Of a stretch of DNA of 23,423 nt, positions 17,119-23,423 are shown in pieces (the stretch's first letter is position 1; each line of letters opens with the position of its first letter). Where the stretch lies: the NCBI RefSeq assembly GCF_000281045.1, contig NW_008246114.1, positions 459,261 to 482,683 of the forward strand, read 5' to 3'. The notes under the pieces are model-generated. The model saw nothing but the letters and a program-made list of their open reading frames with translations. It had not been told where the DNA came from and did no database searches. This DNA comes from Saprolegnia diclina VS20 (taxonomy: Eukaryota; Oomycota; Saprolegniomycetes; Saprolegniales; Saprolegniaceae). The position numbers and the translations under genes were made by a program.

Positions 17119-19559
17119 TTAATCTGAAGAAGGTAGCGTCGCAGCATGCAGCGCCGCAAGCACGTCCGCCGCCGTCGGTCGCTCCATCGGGTCGAACGCC
17201 AAGCAGCGATAAGCGAGCGCGGCGATATCAGTTGGGCACGTTGGCGACAGTGTCGGTCGAAGTCGGCCCTGCACGACTTGTGCCAAAATGGCCGTGTCCA
17301 TCAACGGATTCCCCGTCTCGGGTTGGATCATATCCATGTACGGAATGGCATGCGTGTCGACTTCCGAGAGCAAAATACCTAAGTTGGACAAACCATGTCC
17401 ATACTGTATCACCAAAAACAATCATATCGTCGTACCAAACGAATAGACATCGGCAGCGACCGAGTACCGGTTGTCTTGGAGCACTTCCGGCGCCATCCAC
17501 CGGTACGTGCCGACGCCAATCGTCATGGTGGCCAACGTGTCAACCCGGGAGACGCCAATCGTCATGGTGGCCAACGTGTCAACCCGGGAGACGCCAAAGT
17601 CGGTGAGCTTGGTGCCCTTCTCGTTGTCCAAGAGCACATTGCGCGCCTTGACGTCGCGGTGAATGACGCTGCGCTCGTGCAGGTACAGAAGCCCTCGCAC
17701 CACGCAAAGCAGCGTCGTCCGCTTGGCATTCCACGAATATGTCGTCGCGTCATGACTGCGCAAGTACGTAAACAAGTCGCCGCCGTCCATGTACTCGAGC
17801 ACGATTTCGAGGTTCGCGAGCCGGCCGGCCCACGCGGCTCCCACGAGACCCACAATGTAGGGCGAATCGAGCCTATGTCGTCACATGATGACGTGACTTG
17901 GCGAAAAGGAAGCACAACGCACGTGGCCAGAAGCTCAATCTCGGCGATGACGCGGTCGATCTCGTGCTTGCGGTTGGTCATAAGTGTCTTGATGGCGACG
18001 GGCGTTGCGTTGTACATGCCATGGTAGACGTGGGCGTGGGCACCGGCGCCAAGGAGCCGGCCGCGCACAAGACTTGAAGCGTCCAGACGCAGACGGTTGA
18101 GAAGCGCGAGCGTTCGGTAGCCATCGGTCTCGGCCATCGTGGGCTTTGTCGTCGGTGCACGATCGGACTGGAGAGGACGCGCCATATCGGCGGCAAGGCT
18201 CGATCCTGTCACCGTCGGTGGCGCCGGTGGACGACGCCGGCGACGCACGATCCACACAACCGCAACGACGCTGGCAACACACAGCAGGATGCCACCGATG
18301 ACAAGCCTGACAACCACCGATGTTGAAAGGTCTAGACAACGAAACAAGTCGATATTGGATACGCAAGTGGAGTCCCGTACCGTCGGTAGCAGGCGTCTCT
18401 GGGATCGCTGGGCGGCGGACGCAGGCCGAGTACGAGCCCCGAGACGTCCAGAGCGGAGAAACGACGCCGCCGCTGGCTTGGCACGCGCCCGAGTCGAGTG
18501 TAATGACTGTTTTCTCGAGCACTAGTAGGCGACCATTGCTCGTGAGGCCGTTGAGGACTGCAAACGTGGCTTCATCAATGTTGAACGATCGCAGCTGGAG
18601 ATTTTTGAGCGACCTACAGCGCTACTGTAAGAGCCCAGCGATGTTTGGTGTGGGTCGCACAGAAAAAGCAGGTTGGACGAGAGAGTGACGTTCGACCACG
18701 AGCTGAGCTGCATGTTGCCTTCCAGAGACCTGCAGCATGGTCAGCGCATCTCAAAGAGATGAGTTCGTACAAGCGGGTGACGGCCGACCACGGCTGGTCC
18801 TGAAGACTCTGCAGCTGCGTGTTGCGTAGTCCCCTAGCATTGCATATACTTCAGGCACGCTTTCAAAACCACTCCGTCATGTACACGTCATTGAGGCTTG
18901 GTAGCAAATGGGATGGCAGTGACGTCAATGGTGAGTCGACGACCGCTCTAGTTTGTGCAGCACCATGAGATATGCATCGAGATATCAAGTCAGCCTACAG
19001 GGTCGTGATGGTGGATGGCAGATTGCCTGGCAGCTGCACCAAGTTGGTCGACGTCAACTGCCTACATGGAGCGCAATCAGTCGACGACGCGAAGCGAGAG
19101 CGTACAGCGTCTGCAGCATGCGCGGCCAGGCCCACTCGTTCTGGGACGCCGTAAAGTTGACGCGGGTAAACTGCCTAGTACAAACAGCTCGATAATCGCT
19201 TGGTCGCTTGGGCGTTAAATACGTACAAGCTCGTGAGCATTTGATTCGGGTACATCGCGCACTCCATGGCGTGCAGCGTCGAGTCGGTGACCGACCTACA
19301 CGTCGCGTCGTTGCATGAGCCGAGGTGGCAGCGTGGACAAGGCGGCGTACAGGCCATCGATGCCCGCGGTCGAGATGTTGCCAATGGCGTCGATGCCAGC
19401 CACGGTGCTGCCCTTGACCTCGGTGGCCTTGCCGGACGCATCGTCAATCGTGCACAAGCTGTACGACATTGGGCAGCGCGCGTGGTCAAAGTTCAAGACA
19501 GCGGCGCCGGCCACGGGGCACGTGACGGCCATCGTGTCGATCGAGTAGTCTCGGGACAT
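17119..19559 (-). CDS. LRR receptor-like TKL protein kinase A
   Basis: Eleven exons are inferred: 19339-19559, 19227-19295, 19106-19174, 18999-19061, 18885-18947, 18771-18833, 18661-18729, 18381-18613, 17923-18331, 17436-17872 and 17119-17378. They total 651 residues. An N-terminal Cys-bearing region (CPVAGAAV, MSYSLCTID) is followed by six exons of about 21-23 residues, each one LRR ending in Leu or Val with phase 2 introns. Then come a capping region with two Cys, a membrane helix (about 293-312) and RRRRR. The cytoplasmic kinase has GAGAHAHV, VAIK (Lys398), HRDVKARN (Asp493), DFG (511-513), APE (547-549) and DVYSFG. All catalytic residues are present, so it should be active. An exact 39-bp tandem duplication doubles GVSRVDTLATMTI in the activation segment. 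Upstream of CPVAG I see no hydrophobic leader, so a 5' exon may be missing. It is divergent from kinase B. Confidence 0.88.
17512..17589 (-). repeat. exact 39-bp tandem duplication in the kinase A activation loop
   Basis: 17512-17550 and 17551-17589 are identical. The unit is in frame and encodes 13 residues (GVSRVDTLATMTI at 513-525 and 526-538), so it lengthens the DFG-to-APE segment from 26 to 39 residues. Kinase B has a single copy at the equivalent position. Confidence 0.97.
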
Positions 19560-20261
19560 GCGTGGCGTGCTGCCACCTGGTGTTGGAAACGTGTTTCTTT
19601 GCATACAAATCCCAAGCTGTAATAAAAAACACTGCGATCGAAGTTCGAAGCATAGACAGGCCGCGGGTGCGAACTCTGGTTCAGGATCCGTCAAGAGAGA
19701 CGTTGAAGTGCTTTGCAAGTGGCGACTTAGATCCAGCAAGGCGCTGTCCACGCAGCTTTCTAACATGACGATCCTACTACGCTCGCACGATAGTACTATA
19801 CGCGGAGGCGCCGTACCATCGGCGATGCAGCCAGCTAGCGGACAGTGGAGCACACAACGCTTGCAGAGCTTCTAGGAGGACGACGGTATACTCGATACGA
19901 TGCATTCCTGTACACGCTTGAATGCATCAGCTGCATGAACTAGATTCCATAACTTGAGAAAGAACGCGTCATCGACGCCGAGCGCGTGCACAGGAGTGTG
20001 CTGGAACAATCCTATTCTGTGTCGACCGCGGCCTTGCTTCAAGGAGTTGCGTGACGTCGCTAGAGAGAGGTCAGCGTGTAGGCAGCTTCGCCCACTCTTT
20101 CTGCGCACAAATAGGCGCTCACCTCAGCTCTCAGCGCTGTGCAAAGCATCGAAAGTGCACGTGTGCATGGCCATCTTGGCGCACGTAACAATCCGAAGTT
20201 CGAAGTCCACCCAGCGTCCACCGCCGTCGCAAGTGCACCCAACCGATGCGCAGTCGGTATC
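19560..20261. promoter_or_regulatory. shared divergent upstream region of kinases A and B
   Basis: About 700 bp separates the starts of two head-to-head genes and so must contain both promoters. I see no clear TATA element. It may also hide a 5' exon of kinase A carrying its missing signal peptide. Frames here have no recognisable domains. Confidence 0.45.
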
Positions 20262-22834
20262 ATGTTCGCTCTCGCCACCATCGCTGCGTCGGCCATCGCG
20301 GCTGCCGTCGCGCAGAGCCCATGTCCGTATAGCGAGATTGCATCCACCAAGATCTTTGCCTTTGGTTCGCCGTACTGCAGCAGCGCGTCGTCCTACTGCC
20401 TCCTCGACAGCACTTGCGCTGTCACCGAAGCGTCGCTCTCGTCCGACTGCCCGAACCCGTGGGAATCGTCGGGTGCCAACACGCGCGTGCCGTGCGCCGA
20501 CCGCGTGACCGCCATCGGCGACATTCGCGCCTCTGCCCGCGCCACCAACGACATGCGCTTGTACGAAGCAGTCATCCCAGGCGGTGCATCTCATCTCGCC
20601 ATAGGGTCGTGCGGCACAGCGAGCTCGTGTCGACCGCCAAGATGGTGCTGCCCCAAGAGCTCGCCGAGCTGTGCGTCAACATACTGTCTCTATCAACTGA
20701 CGATGGCTCATGCGTGCGCTGCGTAGGACGTTGCAGTATGCGTCGTTTCCGCCAGGAGCGACCTTTACGTGGCCCATCGCGCTCAAAAAGCTGTACGTTC
20801 TAGTACAGTCTCGACTGCGAGATAGACTCGAATGTGTAGATGGATCGAAAAATCGGGCTGGACGCAGTGGCCTGCCAACTTGCCGGCGTCCATTACGCAC
20901 TTGTAAGGACTTGGACGCGTGTGGTTTGATGTCTCATGGCGACCGTGTGAAGGCGCGTGCTCGATCTCAACTTTACGGCATTGCCTCCGCAGCTGGACAA
21001 CCTCCAGCACGTGTACGAGATGACAATATACCCCGTGGCACACCACTGATGGTCGTTGTAGGAGTGTCTTTTCCCCGGCGCTGACGCAGCTCGTCGATTT
21101 GGATTGGTCCAAACTCGCCCACTTGTGCGCAGATTTATCGCATTTTCAACAGCATTGGAGGCTCATGACGCGCTGTCGTAGGCGTCTCGGGGTGCCAAAA
21201 GGATTCAAGGACGCGTGTGCGCTCACTACATTTGTCAACGTCACGCTCTCGTCGACGCTGCGCCGCCTGTAAGCAATCCTATTCAGCGAGGAACCATCTT
21301 GACAAATGCAATCGAACGTAGCGATCTCGCGGGCTGTCACTTGACCAAACTGCACTTGAGCCAAGAGTCGTATGCTGCGATTGCCAACTTTACTCTCACG
21401 CGCAACAACACGGACGCGCGCGACGCCAACGACTTTAAATCGACCGTCGACGACACGACGATCGTGTCGGATCCCGCGGCGTGCGCGGCGGTCGGTGGCG
21501 CCCTCACGCCGCTATGGCCGCAGTTCCAAGAGGTGACGCGCCAGGTCTACACGGTGTGCGTCACGCCCGCGACCGTCGCCGCGTTGCCGCCGGTATCCGC
21601 CGTGGCGACTGCGTCATCCGACGCCAGCGGCTCTGGTACGTTTTGGCTCTCTGCCGTCGAACCAATGTTATATTATAGACGTTGGACTGGCCGTCGGTGC
21701 GTCGGTCGGTGGTGTCGCGCTGATTGGCTTTGTCGCCTTTGCGCTCATGAAGCGCCGTCGGTCCTTGTCGCCGACGCCGACGCCCAAGACGCCGGACGAC
21801 AACAACGGCCATGAGAGCGGAATACTCGACTCGACGTTTGCGTTCCACACCAACACGGACGCTCCCATGTCGACCGCCATGCAAGAAATTCACTCGCGGA
21901 GTCTCGAAGAGCTCGCGCCCATCAAGCTCGACGACTCGTCGCTGCAGCTCAAGAGTATTCTCGGCTCCGGCGCGTCGGCGGACGTCTGGTTTGGCTACTA
22001 CCGCGGCGACGCGGTCGCGATCAAGCGCTTTGTGCACCGCGACTCGGCCGATGACACGCAAGCGTTCGTCGACGAGATCCAGCTGTTGCAACGGTACAGC
22101 CCTGTTTTGCGCCCCGGTATTCAAAAAGACTCTTGTAGGCTCGACTCGCCCTACATTGTGCGCATGATTGGTGCGTCGTGGACGCGCCCGACCGACCTCA
22201 AGTGCATTCTCGAATACATGGACCAAGGCGACTTGCGCGAGTTCCTCCTCCACCATACGCCCATCGAGTTCAACTGGGCGGCCAAGACCCGGAGTCTGTG
22301 GGCGCTTGCCAAGGGCATGGTGTACTTGCATGCGAACACGATCATTCACCGCGACCTCAAGTCGCGCAACGTTCTTCTGGATTCAAAGAAGGGCACAAAG
22401 CTCACCGACTTTGGCGTTGCCCGCGTCGATGTGCAGGCGACAATGACCGCCGGTGTCGGGACGTTCCGCTGGATGGCGCCCGAGGTGCTCATGTATGGTC
22501 GGTATTCAGTTGCCGCCGACATTTACTCGTTCGGTACGTCCGCGTCGGGATGTCGGATTGATACTAAGTTGATATTATTGCAGGAATGCTGCTCTCCGAG
22601 TATGACACGCACGCGATTCCATACGACGACAAGATCAACCCGACGACGGGCTTGCCGCTGGTGGACACGGCCATCATGGCGCGCGTCCTTGAAGGCTCGA
22701 TCCAACCGACGTTCTCGGCGAGCTGCCCCGACTGGATCTACAACATGGCCATGGCCTGCCTCAAATTTGACCCAAACGATCGCCCCACCGCGACCGAGCT
22801 CGTCGACGTTTACATCGCGCCGCATCTCACGTAA
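20262..22834 (+). CDS. LRR receptor-like TKL protein kinase B
   Basis: Eleven exons are inferred: 20262-20560, 20605-20670, 20727-20792, 20840-20902, 20953-21012, 21062-21124, 21182-21268, 21322-21635, 21679-22093, 22139-22533 and 22584-22834. They total 692 residues. The signal peptide is MFALATIAASAIAAAVAQ, followed by a Cys-rich cap (PCPYSEI, SSYCLLDSTC, DCPNPW). One LRR per exon follows (for example LPQELAEL, WPANLPASITHL, LDLNFTALPPQLDNL), with phase 2 introns of 44-57 nt. A second cap contains ACAAVGGALTPLWPQF. A membrane helix (about 341-363) is followed by KRRR. The kinase domain (about 428-690) has GSGASADV, VAIK-type Lys455, HRDLKSRN (Asp550), DFG (568-570), GTFRWMAPE (591-593) and DIYSFG. 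It probably senses an extracellular ligand and signals by Ser/Thr phosphorylation; the ligand is unknown. The intron at 22094-22138 is 45 nt with no stop, so an intron-blind reading would add 15 residues. Confidence 0.92.
22094..22138 (+). other. in-frame, stop-free 45-nt intron in the kinase B catalytic domain
   Basis: GTACAGCC...TCTTGTAG. Its length is a multiple of three and it lacks stops, so the exon frames read through it. Removing it gives LLQR-LDSPYIV, which matches the junction in kinase A (LLAT-LDSPYIV), where the intron at the same site contains a stop. Confidence 0.88.
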
Positions 22835-22897
22835 TGCAAAAGTCGCCTTCTGATCAATTAACTTGTAAGAAAGCATTAGATTGTCGTTTGAGCTATC

Positions 22898-22950
22898 TTC
22901 AGGGACGCTTTCTCTAGCTCGAGAGAGGTTGTATGTCGACGCACGTGGCT
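22898..22950 (+). repeat. 53-bp direct repeat, copy 1
   Basis: Starts TTCAGGGACGCTTTCTC and ends CGACGCACGTGGCT. It matches 23371-23423 with two mismatches. It lies 64 bp after the kinase B stop, in its likely 3' untranslated region. Confidence 0.9.
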
Positions 22951-23370
22951 ATCAAAGGCTTGCAAGTATTTGTTTTGAAACTCGCCAACAATTGCTGTTT
23001 TATTCCAACATAAATCATCTAGATATTCAACGCGAGCCAATACATGGCGCTTCGAGCCTTTATAATTCTAGACAGACTTGTCCTTGGCCACTGAAATGAT
23101 CCCAGCGTTCTGGCTCCGCGCATAGAGCGTGGTATCGAAAAAGCCATTTTATTCAAATCAATTCGTTGAAAAATCACCCAGTGCCCAACGATGCCGCAAA
23201 TCAGCACGTTATACCTCTCTCCATCACTAGCGACTTGTAGTGGGCCGTTGAAAATAATCCCAGCATTCTCCAACATTTTCTACATTTTGGCCATGCACCA
23301 CTGCGGCAGGCGTGAGGCTTGTCGATCCGAAATCCAAACTTTTGCAACCTTCTCCAATCGCTGTGATATT

Positions 23371-23423
23371 TTCAGGGACTCTTTCTCCAGCTCGAGAGAG
23401 GTTGTATGTCGACGCACGTGGCT
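23371..23423 (+). repeat. 53-bp direct repeat, copy 2 (cut by window edge)
   Basis: Matches 22898-22950 with two mismatches and is still matching when the window ends, so the true repeat may be longer. The offset between copies is 473 bp. Confidence 0.9.

Larger units (their letters stand above)
22835..23423. other. 3' flank of kinase B with diverged repeats
   Basis: AT-richer, non-coding-looking DNA. It contains a 53-bp direct repeat (see separate entries). It also holds a weaker repeat pair around 23090-23115 and 23245-23275, which share a CCCAGC(A/G)TTCT core. An 85-codon minus-strand frame (23019-23276, real ATG) has no recognisable domain and lies over this repeated sequence, so I do not call it a gene. 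Confidence 0.4.

Noticed and set aside
23019-23276. 85-codon minus-strand frame near the right edge
   Set aside because: It has a real ATG but covers internally repeated, AT-rich sequence and matches no family I recognise.
1-23423. tRNA, rRNA and CRISPR signals
   Set aside because: Scanning by eye for B-box-like GGTTCGANTCC on both strands gave only isolated partial matches without cloverleaf context. No rRNA stretches or regularly spaced repeats are present.

Overview
The window looks like nuclear DNA of an oomycete, most likely of the Saprolegniales (Saprolegnia/Achlya/Aphanomyces type). The reasons are the family of secretory-leader + leucine-rich-repeat (LRR) + transmembrane + TKL kinase proteins, short 43-60 nt introns starting mostly GTACG/GTGCG and ending TAG, strongly GC3-biased exons with long antisense shadow ORFs, and a 100-N scaffold gap at 13020-13119. 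The order is inferred from sequence character, not from a search. Exon coordinates were worked out by hand from splice signals, frame continuity and family alignment.

Layout, left to right. (1) 1-443: mostly non-coding, with a possible F-box-like scrap. (2) 444-2793: two tandem single-exon PH-domain genes on the minus strand, paralogues of each other. (3) 2794-6892: a gene-poor stretch of about 4 kb with no gene I can defend. (4) 6893-8948: cytosolic-type glycyl-tRNA synthetase with a WHEP domain and one 43-nt intron; an in-frame upstream ATG could give a longer, possibly organellar form. (5) 9091-13019: three dispersed minus-strand copies of a small secreted Cys-rich protein family (leader, Thr/Pro linker, probable beta-trefoil-like domain). 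Copy 1 is a pseudogene, copy 2 is intact, and copy 3 has compensating +4/-4 nt indels and runs into the gap. A PIF/Harbinger-type MITE (10334-10947, TTA target duplication) sits between copies 1 and 2. (6) 13168-14371: seven-exon glutamate 5-kinase without PUA or reductase domain. (7) 15201-16658: nine-exon queuosine-salvage (QNG1/DUF2419-like) gene with an 18-nt microexon. (8) 17119-22834: a head-to-head pair of LRR receptor-like TKL kinases, each with 11 exons, about one LRR per exon, and matching intron positions. The minus-strand member carries an exact 39-bp duplication in its activation loop and shows no signal peptide. (9) 22835-23423: 3' flank with a 53-bp direct repeat cut by the window edge.

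The window is a housekeeping backbone (GlyRS, glutamate kinase, queuosine salvage) interleaved with rapidly evolving surface and secreted gene families that show duplication, decay and frame experiments. There is no operon logic. The most unusual objects are the secreted Cys-rich family with its frame-switched copy 3, and the kinase pair with the duplicated activation loop.
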